64,000 bases of DNA. It comes from Halioglobus japonicus (GTDB taxonomy: Bacteria; Pseudomonadota; Gammaproteobacteria; Pseudomonadales; Halieaceae). The DNA is taken from contig CACSIL010000023.1 of NCBI GenBank assembly GCA_902705825.1, forward strand, positions 365,344 to 429,343. Reading direction: 5' to 3'. Shown here piece by piece: positions 1-8,226 of the stretch. The notes beneath the pieces were generated by a model. The model ran no database searches and was not told the DNA's origin. It saw only the letters and a program-made list of their open reading frames with translations. The position numbers and the translations under genes are program-made. Each line of letters starts with the position of its first letter. Positions within the stretch are counted from its first letter, which is position 1.

Positions 1-159
1 AAGACTGTCACCGTAGGCGCTCACCGCGCGGACGGCGTGATCGTCGGAAAAAATAAATACAATATTCGGTCGCTCAGCAGCGCTGCTGGCGACGCTAAAG
101 ATCGTCGTCAACAGGGCCGCACCCATTCGAGCCATGCCCTGCATAGAAGCTTTACGCAT
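1..159 (-). CDS. Sulfatase, N-terminal part (cut by window edge)
   Basis: Reading the minus strand gives 53 codons that start with ATG and run off the left edge. Residues 1-28 form a signal peptide (basic start, hydrophobic stretch, cleavage near SSA-AE). They are followed by RPNIVFIFSDDH, the classic start of the alkaline-phosphatase-like sulfatase fold, in which the paired Asp (D39-D40) bind the catalytic Ca2+. Sulfatases of this family hydrolyse sulfate esters; a signal peptide implies periplasmic or outer-membrane placement. The C/S-x-P-x-R formylglycine motif lies outside the window, so activity cannot be judged. The gene is divergent from the AraC-type regulator and its two TonB receptors, which suggests common control. 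Family call is firm; substrate unknown. Confidence 0.85.
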   Translation of the reverse strand, partial: MRKASMQGMARMGAALLTTIFSVASSAAERPNIVFIFSDDHAVRAVSAYGDSL

Positions 160-473
160 AGTGCTATTCCGTCTATCTGTTAATGTTGTTTAGTGCGCGT
201 CATATCCAAACCCCGCAAGCGAGAGGAGGTCAACATGACAATACCTGCTGCACGACGGCCCGCTTTATTATCTTCTCGCGAGCCGGTCTTTCAAACGCGC
301 AGACGCTGCCCTGATAGTAGCGCGCTTTTATGTCGCCAAAGTAGGCCCAAATGCGCGACAAATGAATGCGCCAAGCTGCTGCATACTTGGCTTTTTCTGC
401 TATTCTAAGTGCTCTATCAACACCCAAATTGAATGTGTTTACACGCACAGGTTTCCGAAGAGCAACCGTCAAC
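160..473. promoter_or_regulatory. Divergent intergenic region, sulfatase / AraC regulator
   Basis: This 314-bp stretch separates the divergent sulfatase and regulator genes and must hold both promoters. I see no pair of boxes good enough to call as -35/-10. It contains a strong Shine-Dalgarno (GAGGAGGT, 223-230) followed by a short reading frame, listed separately, and a small GTGT-TT-ACAC palindrome near 435 that could be an operator half-site. The regulatory role is inferred from gene orientation only. Confidence 0.35.
235..408 (+). CDS. Possible 57-aa leader ORF with ideal ribosome binding site
   Basis: An ATG lies 4 nt after GAGGAGGT, a near-perfect Shine-Dalgarno and one of the best in the window. 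The frame encodes 57 residues (MTIPAARRPALLSSREPVFQ...), rich in Arg, Ser and Cys, ending in a hydrophobic WLFLLF. It stops 65 nt before the start chosen for the AraC-type regulator. It has no domain I recognise and its composition is not typical of a folded protein, so it may be a leader peptide or chance. The strong binding site is what argues for translation. Confidence 0.3.
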   Translation: MTIPAARRPALLSSREPVFQTRRRCPDSSALLCRQSRPKCATNECAKLLHTWLFLLF

Positions 474-1658
474 ATGGCAAAATCCACTGACATTGGCCCG
501 ATCGAGCAGGCCGCTATCCTCTGCTACAGGTCCTACACTAATACGAGTGTCGATGAGACGGGAATGCAGGCCTTGTTTGCCATGTTCGGTTCACCGTTGA
601 GCCGGCAGCAGATCAGGCATGTGATAACACGCTCGCGCCAGAGCGACAGTTTTGGTGACGTGCGCTCCAGTATCGTCGAAAAATGGCAACACCGTTTCGA
701 TAGCGCCAGCGGGCTGGGCGAAACGGACGCCCAACTTTTCCTGCAGGAACTGCTCACCTCCTTCGATCGCAATCTCCTGTTTGAATACGGCGTCAGCGCC
801 AGCAGTACACGGATAGAGCGCGGCAGGGTCAGCGACAGCTGGACCTACTATGACGGCACGATGCCCTGCTGGACTGTGCACCTGACCACCAGAGGCAAGG
901 CACTTTACCTCAATGACAACATTGAACTGAATGCCGGGCCAGGTGATGTACTACTCTTTCGTCCAGAGGCCAGATTCCACTGCGGCCTCTCTCCCGGCGC
1001 ACGGCACTGGGAGCATCGCTGGGCGCTGTTCCAGCCAAAACCTCACTGGGATGACATCCTCGAATGGCAACCATTGGACACGGGCATTTATCATGTGGCA
1101 GTAGCAGGCAATGAGCCTCTGGCCAAAATGGCAAGCGTGTTCGGGGAACTGGTAGAGCTCAATAACGAGCACACACCGTTGCAGGCAGACTTGCAGTACA
1201 ACAAGCTGGAAGAGCTGTTAATACGTGCCAAGGGACAGAGCGCAGCAGCAGACGACACCATCGACAAACGCATCCAGAAAGCCTGTGATTATATGCGCGG
1301 CAATATCGCAGGGGGATTCAGGCTGGACGAGGTTGCCACCGCATGCAATCTCTCGACCTCGCGGTTCGCGCACCTGTTCAGGGAGCAGATGGGCATCAGC
1401 CCCAAGTGCTGGAGCAATAATATGCGCCTGCAACAAGCGCGTAAGCTACTTCTCACCGATAGCGATGATATTAACCTTATCGCCAGGCAGGTCGGCTACG
1501 ACGACCCATCCCAATTCAGCAGATACTTCAAGAAGAGTATCGGTTGCAGTCCGCGCGAGTTTCGCAAAGCATTCAGCACCCGGCAAGACAGACAGATTGC
1601 CGCTCTGTCCCGAGTAAAACCCGACAGTGAACAGAGGTCGGCAGCAGCTTCCCATTAG
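474..1658 (+). CDS. AraC-family transcriptional regulator
   Basis: A 394-residue DNA-binding regulator. Residues 263-367 are an AraC/XylS domain with two helix-turn-helix units (about 284-307 and 333-357), including the family signature I-A-x-x-V-G-Y-D-D-P-S-Q-F-S-R-Y-F. Residues about 118-250 look like the AraC cupin sensor domain (a GDVLLFRP stretch, then WEHRWALF). The first 115 or so residues are an extension I cannot assign. The frame is open upstream to 366, but that would add 36 residues lacking a clear ribosome site, so I chose the internal ATG giving MAKSTD. Placed between the divergent sulfatase and two TonB receptors, it probably controls them in response to a substrate-derived ligand. 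Ligand unknown. Confidence 0.85.
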   Translation: MAKSTDIGPIEQAAILCYRSYTNTSVDETGMQALFAMFGSPLSRQQIRHVITRSRQSDSFGDVRSSIVEKWQHRFDSASGLGETDAQLFLQELLTSFDRNLLFEYGVSASSTRIERGRVSDSWTYYDGTMPCWTVHLTTRGKALYLNDNIELNAGPGDVLLFRPEARFHCGLSPGARHWEHRWALFQPKPHWDDILEWQPLDTGIYHVAVAGNEPLAKMASVFGELVELNNEHTPLQADLQYNKLEELLIRAKGQSAAADDTIDKRIQKACDYMRGNIAGGFRLDEVATACNLSTSRFAHLFREQMGISPKCWSNNMRLQQARKLLLTDSDDINLIARQVGYDDPSQFSRYFKKSIGCSPREFRKAFSTRQDRQIAALSRVKPDSEQRSAAASH

Positions 1659-1902
1659 AGACCCACTGTAAATTGACGCACTCACCAACGCCGCATCACA
1701 CCCGCGCGCCCCAGGACTGGTGACATACAGACTGGGGTGCGACATCAGCTACCGGCAAAATAGCAGGAAAAGCCAACTATTCAGCAGCTTGGCGCATTCA
1801 TTTGTCCCGCCCTACGCCCTACTTTAGTCGCGACAACAGGCGCACCAACAGCAAAAGAAACAGGCGTCGCAGCATAAAGAAGCATTTCAGCGAGAAACCA
1901 TA

Positions 1903-4236
1903 ATGAAAATAGTCGCACGGCAAGCTTTGCTATACACCGGATTTTTTCTGCTCATCAACAGCGCCGCTAACGCCGCGCCAGGTGAAGCTCCTCTGCGGCT
2001 GGAAGAAGTGATCGTTACGGCCACCAAACGCGCCTCGAACCTGCAGGACGTGCCGGTTGCCGTGACAGCACTGTCCGGCCAGGATCTGGTCAATGCGCTG
2101 GTGGGAAGCTCGGAAGACCTGACCCAGCTGGTGCCGTCACTGAACCTCAACAAGGGTGACAATCCACGCCAGACCTCCTTCAGTATTCGCGGCATCGGCA
2201 CGGTGACGTTCAGCTCCGGAATTGAGCCCAGCGTATCAACAATGCTCGACGGCGTGGTAATGGGGCAGTCGGGCATGGCGTTTGCACAGCTGGTAGACAT
2301 GCAACGGGTAGAGGTATTGCGCGGCCCCCAGGGTACGCTGTTCGGAAAAAATTCATCCGGCGGTGTTGTGCATTTTATCACCCGTGATCCCTCCGAGGAG
2401 TTTGAAGCCGAATTGCGCGGCTACGCCACTGAGGATGAGGAGTACCGCTCCAGCTTTACCATTTCGGACAGCATCACAGATGACCTCGCCGGCAGACTTA
2501 CCGGCTATTTCAACAAGGACGAAGGCTGGATCGAGAATGTGTACGACGGCGACTCCGTGAATGATTCAGATGACTGGGGCGTGCGCGGCAAACTGTTGTG
2601 GCAACCCACCGACACCTTACAGTTCAAGTGGAGCAGCGATTACAGCGAATACAAATCCCATTGCTGTGTACTGGCGCTGCGCTCAATGGATCCCTACCCC
2701 GCACAACCGCCGAACAATCAGGCAGATGTGGACGACATACTGGCGCAACTGGCGCCGGTAGTACCCGGCGATGAGAATCGCAAGGTAAACCTCAATGGCG
2801 ATCTCACCACAGATACCGACGCCTCCGGTCACTCATTGGAAGTGAACTGGGATATCGGCGAGCACACGGTAACCTCGATTAGCGCCTACCGCGATTGGTC
2901 ACAGAACTCCCGCGGCGACGTCGACCAGTTACCGATAGATGCGCTCGGTTTCATTCAGGGCGGCAAGTCCAAACAGCATCAGTACTCGCAGGAACTGCGG
3001 CTGATGTCTCCGGCCGACCAGTTTATCTCCTACGTGGTGGGCCTGTACTATTTCGACCAGACAGTTGATCGGAAATTTGACCGCTCCTTCGACATCACCG
3101 GCAGTAACCGCACGGAAGCTGTCGCCGACTTTTCCGTCGACTCACTCAACTACGCGGTATTTGGCGAGGCCGTCACCCATCTACACGAGGGTTGGCGCCT
3201 GGTCACGGGGTTTCGCTGGACCCACGATGACCTGAAGTTTGACTTTGAACGCACCGGTTCCACGCTGGGCGCCAATCCGCAAGCGTACTTCAAACGTGAC
3301 ACGGACGAGAGCAAGTGGACAGGAAAGGTGGCGCTGGAGTGGGATGTCACCGACACAGCAATGACCTATATGAGCTATGCACAGGGATACAAGGGCCCGG
3401 CGTTCAATGTCGGTTTCGGCTCGACACAGGACAACACCGATCCCGTCGATCCCGAAACCAGTCATGCCTACGAACTCGGCCTCAAGTCCACCTGGTTTGA
3501 CGACCGCCTGATTCTGAACGTGGCGATATTCCACACCAAGTTTGACGATTTCCAGGCCAGCGCTTCTGAATTCACCCCGAAACTGGATGAGAATGGCAAC
3601 CCGGTGGATGATGATGGCGACGGTCAGGAAGACGGTGTTTTCAGTTTTGTACTGGCCAATGTCGGCAAGGTGGAGACTCAGGGCGTGGAAGTGGACTTCA
3701 CCGCACTGCCGCTGGAAAACCTCACAGTATCAGGTGGCATGGCCTACGTGGATGCACAAATCAACGAATTCGAAGGCGCCGGTTGTTCCTTTGGCCAATC
3801 GTTTCGCGGTGTAGGTTACAAAGGGCAGACCACCTGTGGTGACAACCCGGCAACCCAGAATCTCGGCGGCGGCGACCTGCCGTCCACACCAAAGTGGAAG
3901 TTCACTCTCGCCGCCAGCTACCTGATTCCGCTGCAGTCCATGCCATTTGATCTGTCGGTCAATGGTAACTACCGCTATCAGGATGAAGTGCAGTTCCGGA
4001 TTGAGCAGGATGTCAATACCACCGAGGATGCCTACGGTATTCTCGACCTGTCGCTGGTGGCACTGGACCATGAGGAGCACTATACGGTGACCCTGTTTAC
4101 AAAGAATGTATTCGACGAATGGCATGTCTCAACAATCGCCTCTTTACCCGGAAATTTCACGCCCAATGGCTATGCCCAGCAGGTACCACGCTACGCCGAG
4201 CGCACCTTCGGTGTTGAGGTTCGCTACCTTTGGTAG
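1903..4236 (+). CDS. TonB-dependent outer-membrane receptor (1)
   Basis: A 777-residue TonB-dependent receptor that would import a substrate through the outer membrane at the cost of proton motive force. Signal peptide 1-24 (ends AANA), TonB box LEEVIVTATKR at 33-43, plug domain with the conserved VEVLRGPQGTLFGKNSSGG, then a 22-strand-type barrel. It closes with an aromatic C-terminus (VEVRYLW), as outer-membrane barrels need for BAM insertion. It belongs to the large 'FecA/sterol-or-carbohydrate' type common in marine Gammaproteobacteria, so the ligand is not necessarily iron. A paralogue follows 181 bp downstream, and an AraC regulator and sulfatase lie upstream, so a sulfated organic ligand is a reasonable guess. 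Confidence 0.93.
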   Translation: MKIVARQALLYTGFFLLINSAANAAPGEAPLRLEEVIVTATKRASNLQDVPVAVTALSGQDLVNALVGSSEDLTQLVPSLNLNKGDNPRQTSFSIRGIGTVTFSSGIEPSVSTMLDGVVMGQSGMAFAQLVDMQRVEVLRGPQGTLFGKNSSGGVVHFITRDPSEEFEAELRGYATEDEEYRSSFTISDSITDDLAGRLTGYFNKDEGWIENVYDGDSVNDSDDWGVRGKLLWQPTDTLQFKWSSDYSEYKSHCCVLALRSMDPYPAQPPNNQADVDDILAQLAPVVPGDENRKVNLNGDLTTDTDASGHSLEVNWDIGEHTVTSISAYRDWSQNSRGDVDQLPIDALGFIQGGKSKQHQYSQELRLMSPADQFISYVVGLYYFDQTVDRKFDRSFDITGSNRTEAVADFSVDSLNYAVFGEAVTHLHEGWRLVTGFRWTHDDLKFDFERTGSTLGANPQAYFKRDTDESKWTGKVALEWDVTDTAMTYMSYAQGYKGPAFNVGFGSTQDNTDPVDPETSHAYELGLKSTWFDDRLILNVAIFHTKFDDFQASASEFTPKLDENGNPVDDDGDGQEDGVFSFVLANVGKVETQGVEVDFTALPLENLTVSGGMAYVDAQINEFEGAGCSFGQSFRGVGYKGQTTCGDNPATQNLGGGDLPSTPKWKFTLAASYLIPLQSMPFDLSVNGNYRYQDEVQFRIEQDVNTTEDAYGILDLSLVALDHEEHYTVTLFTKNVFDEWHVSTIASLPGNFTPNGYAQQVPRYAERTFGVEVRYLW

Positions 4237-4417
4237 CGCGATAGCACGCCCCCTCTGCGATGCACCTTGCCCGCCTCATTGAAGCGACTTCAGGGTGCCA
4301 CCGGCCGATCAACCTTGCCTGCGCGAGTAATCCTTGTTAAAAATGCAGCGTTGAAGGATAAACAGCAGCCAGGCCGCACAGCGGCGCGGTTTAATAATAA
4401 TTCACACAGGATATACC

Positions 4418-6634
4418 ATGTCTCTATCCCGATTCTCGCGCAGCGTTGGCGCGCTAGTTATCACCCTCCCATTTGCAGCAACACAGGCGCAACAGCTGGA
4501 AGAAGTTGTGGTCACCGCGCAGAAGCGTTCCGAAAGCTTGCAGGACGTGGCAATTTCTATTGCCGTGGTCAGCGGCACCGAACTGGCCGACCTGAACAAA
4601 ACACAGATATCCGATTTATCCCGCCTGGTCCCGGGCTTTACCTTTTCAGAAGGTACCAGCGATGCTGGCCGCAACATCCAGATTCGCGGGATAGGTACCA
4701 ACAGCTTCAGCCGTTCGGTAGATTTATCCGTTGGCACAGTTGTCGATAATGTTGCCTCGGGCAGCCTGTCCGGTTCAGTGCTGGATTTCAGCGATGTGGA
4801 GCGTGTTGAAGTTTTGCGTGGCCCTCAGGGTATGTTGTTCGGCAAGAATGCCAGCGCCGGCTTGCTGAATATCACGACCTATAATCCGACAGAAGAGCTG
4901 GCGACAGGGTTTCGTGCCAGCTACGGCAGTAACAACCTGGTGAATCTGTATGGCTACGCTTCCGGTCCAATCATTGAGAACAGTTTGCTGGGGCGAATTT
5001 CCCTGTACAGCAACTCCATGGATCCCATCATCGACAATGAGTATCCCGGTGGCGATGATTTCAATGACCGCGATGAATGGGGTGGTCGTGGCAAGCTGCG
5101 CTGGCTGGTGAGCGACGACCTGGATGCGCAACTCGCCTATACCCACATCAAGCGCGATCACACATGCTGCGTTGCGGCGCTGCGACAGGTGACTCCCGGC
5201 AGCGTGGTCGCGCGCGAGGGCGGGCCAGTGGGGCCGAAGAATGACAAAGTCGTGGACAATGATACGTCGGAGGGTACCACCAAGGTCGATATCTTCAGTC
5301 TGGAAGTAAACTACTCTCTGGATGATTTCCTGCTGACCTCTATCACGGCCTACACCAATGAAAACGTATACGGCGCCGCTCGTGCCGATGACTATACGCG
5401 CACAGCGCTGCCCCTCAACGACAGCAATGAGAAGTACGAACAGTACACGCAGGAACTGCGTCTGACGTCGCCCGGAGAGGGCCAGATTACCTACGTTGCC
5501 GGTTTGTATTACTTCTACAAAAAGATTGATCGCACGTTTGACCGCTACATCGATCTATACGGTATTGATCAGGCCCCTGCGGGGGCACTTTCCCTGATCA
5601 ATGACAGTAAAAACGACAGCGAGAGTTTTGCCGTTTTCGGACAGGCAACATGGCATATCACTGATCGCAGCAGACTCTCATTGGGTGGGCGATACAACTT
5701 CGACCAGTTGAGCCACAAGCAAACAGTCAGCTCCTTTCCCGGCACATTGCCGGAGGCCCCGGCTGGCTCCATTGATGAAAAGGACAACGATGATGCCGGG
5801 TCCTGGCGCATAATGGTCGAGCACGATATCGCCGAAGACGCCATGGTCTACGCCAGTTATGCCAAAGGCTACAAAGGCCCCGGCTCCAACTCACTGCCTT
5901 CCGGACCGAGCAGCGGCGAAGATGTCTTTGTTGACCCGGAGATACCCAAGAGCTACGAAATAGGCCTCAAATCGCAGTGGTTCGATAACAGACTGCGCGT
6001 GAATGCCGCCGCCTACTACAGCACGTTCAAGGATTTTCAGGCATCAGCCCAGGTTGCAGGTGCCTTCCCGCCCATTTTCTACCTGACTAACGCAGGCGAG
6101 CTGAAAACCAAGGGGGTCGAACTGGAGGTCAACGCGCAGTTGACAGAGAACTTTTCGATGCAGGGGTCACTGGCATACACCGATGCGACATTTTCAGATT
6201 GGCCCGAGGCGCCGTGCTATGCACGCCAGACAGTGGCCGAAGGCTGCGTCAACGGCACCCAGGATCTCTCCGGTGGCAGCTTGCCCAACTCACCGAAGTG
6301 GTCGACCTATCTCGCCGGCACCTATTACGTCCCGATACCCTCCATGCCCTTTGACGGCTTCGCCAGCCTGAACTTTTTCTATCGTGACGAAGTGCAGTTC
6401 AGTACCGCCAACAGCCCGCTGCTGGTTGGCGACCCCTACAATACGTTCGATCTCTACACTGGCATCTCCGCACGCAATGGACGCTACCGCGTGCAGTTCT
6501 ATGTACAAAACCTGTTTGATCAGTTCTACGTAGCGAGTATCGGCGGGCAGGAAATCGTGGGGGTCGAGGCGGCCCAGATTCTCCCTTACACGTACAAAAG
6601 ACGTTTCGGGGTATCGGTACAAATGGATTGGTAG
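4418..6634 (+). CDS. TonB-dependent outer-membrane receptor (2)
   Basis: A 738-residue TonB-dependent receptor, paralogous to the preceding gene. Signal peptide 1-24, TonB box LEEVVVTAQKR at 27-37, plug with VEVLRGPQGMLFGKNASAGLL, a YASYAKGYKGPGSN block shared with the neighbour (SYAQGYKGPAFN there), and a barrel ending FGVSVQMDW. ATG is preceded by AGGA in a fitting position. The two receptors share layout throughout but differ enough to suggest distinct ligands or an old duplication. Transcribed in the same direction as the first receptor, either as one unit or with a promoter in the 181-bp gap, where I see no convincing boxes. Confidence 0.93.
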   Translation: MSLSRFSRSVGALVITLPFAATQAQQLEEVVVTAQKRSESLQDVAISIAVVSGTELADLNKTQISDLSRLVPGFTFSEGTSDAGRNIQIRGIGTNSFSRSVDLSVGTVVDNVASGSLSGSVLDFSDVERVEVLRGPQGMLFGKNASAGLLNITTYNPTEELATGFRASYGSNNLVNLYGYASGPIIENSLLGRISLYSNSMDPIIDNEYPGGDDFNDRDEWGGRGKLRWLVSDDLDAQLAYTHIKRDHTCCVAALRQVTPGSVVAREGGPVGPKNDKVVDNDTSEGTTKVDIFSLEVNYSLDDFLLTSITAYTNENVYGAARADDYTRTALPLNDSNEKYEQYTQELRLTSPGEGQITYVAGLYYFYKKIDRTFDRYIDLYGIDQAPAGALSLINDSKNDSESFAVFGQATWHITDRSRLSLGGRYNFDQLSHKQTVSSFPGTLPEAPAGSIDEKDNDDAGSWRIMVEHDIAEDAMVYASYAKGYKGPGSNSLPSGPSSGEDVFVDPEIPKSYEIGLKSQWFDNRLRVNAAAYYSTFKDFQASAQVAGAFPPIFYLTNAGELKTKGVELEVNAQLTENFSMQGSLAYTDATFSDWPEAPCYARQTVAEGCVNGTQDLSGGSLPNSPKWSTYLAGTYYVPIPSMPFDGFASLNFFYRDEVQFSTANSPLLVGDPYNTFDLYTGISARNGRYRVQFYVQNLFDQFYVASIGGQEIVGVEAAQILPYTYKRRFGVSVQMDW

Positions 6635-6672
6635 GCTACTGCGATAAGCCGCGAGTTAGCACGGGTTTGGGC

Positions 6673-6694
6673 AATCGGCAGGCTGATGCCGATT
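6673..6694. terminator. Stem-loop between converging genes
   Basis: An 8-bp perfect stem (AATCGGCA / TGCCGATT) with a 6-nt loop lies in the 81-bp gap between the converging second TonB receptor and ndh. No T-run follows on either strand, so it may end transcription weakly or only protect 3' ends. Confidence 0.35.
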
Positions 6695-6715
6695 ACCCTG
6701 GCCGCGCGCTAGCGG

Positions 6716-8014
6716 CTAATGCAATTTCAACCTGGGTTTGACAATGTGGTTGATCTTATCGGCGATCACCAGCAGGGAGGCTCTAATCCAGCCGTGCAGC
6801 GCCACCTGGTGCATCCGGTAGAGCGATATATACACCATCCTGGCGAGCCAACCGCGCACATTGAAACTCTGCCCCTTGCCAAGGTTACCCATCAGTACAC
6901 CAATCGCCGTATATCGACTCAGTGACACCAGCGAACCGTGATCGCTGTACTTGAAGTCCTTCAACGGCTTGCCTTTGAGGCCCCTGACAATATTCTTCCC
7001 GGCCAGGCTGGCCATCTGGTGGGCAGATTGTGCCCGTGGCGGCACCCAACGACCATCGCCGAGATCGTAACCGGCGCAGTCCCCGATAGCATAAATATTG
7101 TCATCCGTGGTGGTTTGCAGCGTTGGCTTGACCAGAATCTGATTAATCCTGTTGGTCTCCAGCCCCTCTATATCGGCGATAAAATCAGGCACTTTCACCC
7201 CTGCAGCCCATAGCATCATATCTGCCGACACAACTTCTCCATCGCCGGTTATAAACGCATTTTTTTCAGCCCGGGCCACCTTGGTATTCAAGCGGATATC
7301 GGCGCCCAGCTTTGCCAGCTCAGACCTCACGGCCTCCGACACGTGTTCGGCCAGTGCTGGAACCAGCCTGGGCCCCGCTTCCAGCAACGTGACGCGCAAG
7401 TGTTCATTGGTGACCCGCTTAAGCCCGTAGAGTGAAAACAACTGCTGCGCGTTAAACAGTTCCGCTGATAATTCAACGCCGGTAGCCCCACCGCCGACGA
7501 TCGCAATATTTAGCGTTTTGGTGGGCTCATCGATTAACTTGCGATTGAGCTGGATAAAATGATTGATCAGTTGCTTGTGAAACTTCTCTGCCTGCTTGGG
7601 CCCCTCCAAAAACTGCGCGTACTGCGCCACGCCCGGTGTGTTGAAATCATTGCAACCGCTACCAATGGCTATCACCAACTGATCGTAGGACTCTCTTCGC
7701 TGAGGCAGCACTTCAAAGCCTTCCTCATCGACCACAGGCGCCAGCTCGACACAGCGATTGGCTCTATCCACACTACTAAACTTGCCGAGCTTGAAGATAA
7801 AACCATGCGCAGTAGCATGTGCCCGATAGCTCAGCGCATCCACCTCGGCATCGAGACTGCCCGCGGCGACTTCGTGCAGCAGCGGCTTCCATAGATGGGT
7901 CTGGTTCTGATCGATCAATACGATTTCAGCCAGGCCCTTACCGCCCAATTTGTGGCCCAGGTAGGTAGCCAGTTCCAAACCGCCCGCTCCACCGCCTATA
8001 ATCACTATCTTCAT
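6716..8014 (-). CDS. ndh: Type II NADH dehydrogenase (NDH-2)
   Basis: A 432-residue single-subunit flavoprotein that passes electrons from NADH to quinone at the inner face of the cytoplasmic membrane without pumping protons. It has the N-terminal FAD-binding IIGGGAGGLELA motif (about 4-15), a second dinucleotide fold for NADH with VGGGATGVELSAEL (about 175), and the C-terminal flavin contact YAIGDCAGY. The C-terminus has the hydrophobic and basic segment by which NDH-2 docks to membranes. Length matches E. coli Ndh (434). It is divergent from the GT39-like gene and convergent with the TonB receptors, so probably transcribed alone. Confidence 0.93.
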   Translation of the reverse strand: MKIVIIGGGAGGLELATYLGHKLGGKGLAEIVLIDQNQTHLWKPLLHEVAAGSLDAEVDALSYRAHATAHGFIFKLGKFSSVDRANRCVELAPVVDEEGFEVLPQRRESYDQLVIAIGSGCNDFNTPGVAQYAQFLEGPKQAEKFHKQLINHFIQLNRKLIDEPTKTLNIAIVGGGATGVELSAELFNAQQLFSLYGLKRVTNEHLRVTLLEAGPRLVPALAEHVSEAVRSELAKLGADIRLNTKVARAEKNAFITGDGEVVSADMMLWAAGVKVPDFIADIEGLETNRINQILVKPTLQTTTDDNIYAIGDCAGYDLGDGRWVPPRAQSAHQMASLAGKNIVRGLKGKPLKDFKYSDHGSLVSLSRYTAIGVLMGNLGKGQSFNVRGWLARMVYISLYRMHQVALHGWIRASLLVIADKINHIVKPRLKLH

Positions 8015-8226
8015 AAATATTGGAAATCCCTGATAAATTTTTCCTGCCCGTGACCGGCAGGAGAAAACTACGAGCCGGCAGCAAAGAAACCATAACCATT
8101 CGCTCCCTCAAGAGCGGCCTGATCTTATGGAACACTAAAATCGTGTGTGCTAGTGTACTACTGTTGGCAGGGAGCCATGATCCACATAGGTCACAAAAAA
8201 GTACAAATTTGAACAGGGATAGTTTA

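Noticed and set aside
1681-1745. Terminator after the AraC gene (CCCCAG ... CTGGGG)
   Set aside because: Only six paired bases with a long loop and no T-run.
8020-8226. N-terminal 69-codon extension of the GT39-like protein
   Set aside because: Would start 5 bp from the divergent ndh start, reads as non-homologous hydrophilic sequence, and a TTG with CAGGGA lies at 8227. Not excluded.
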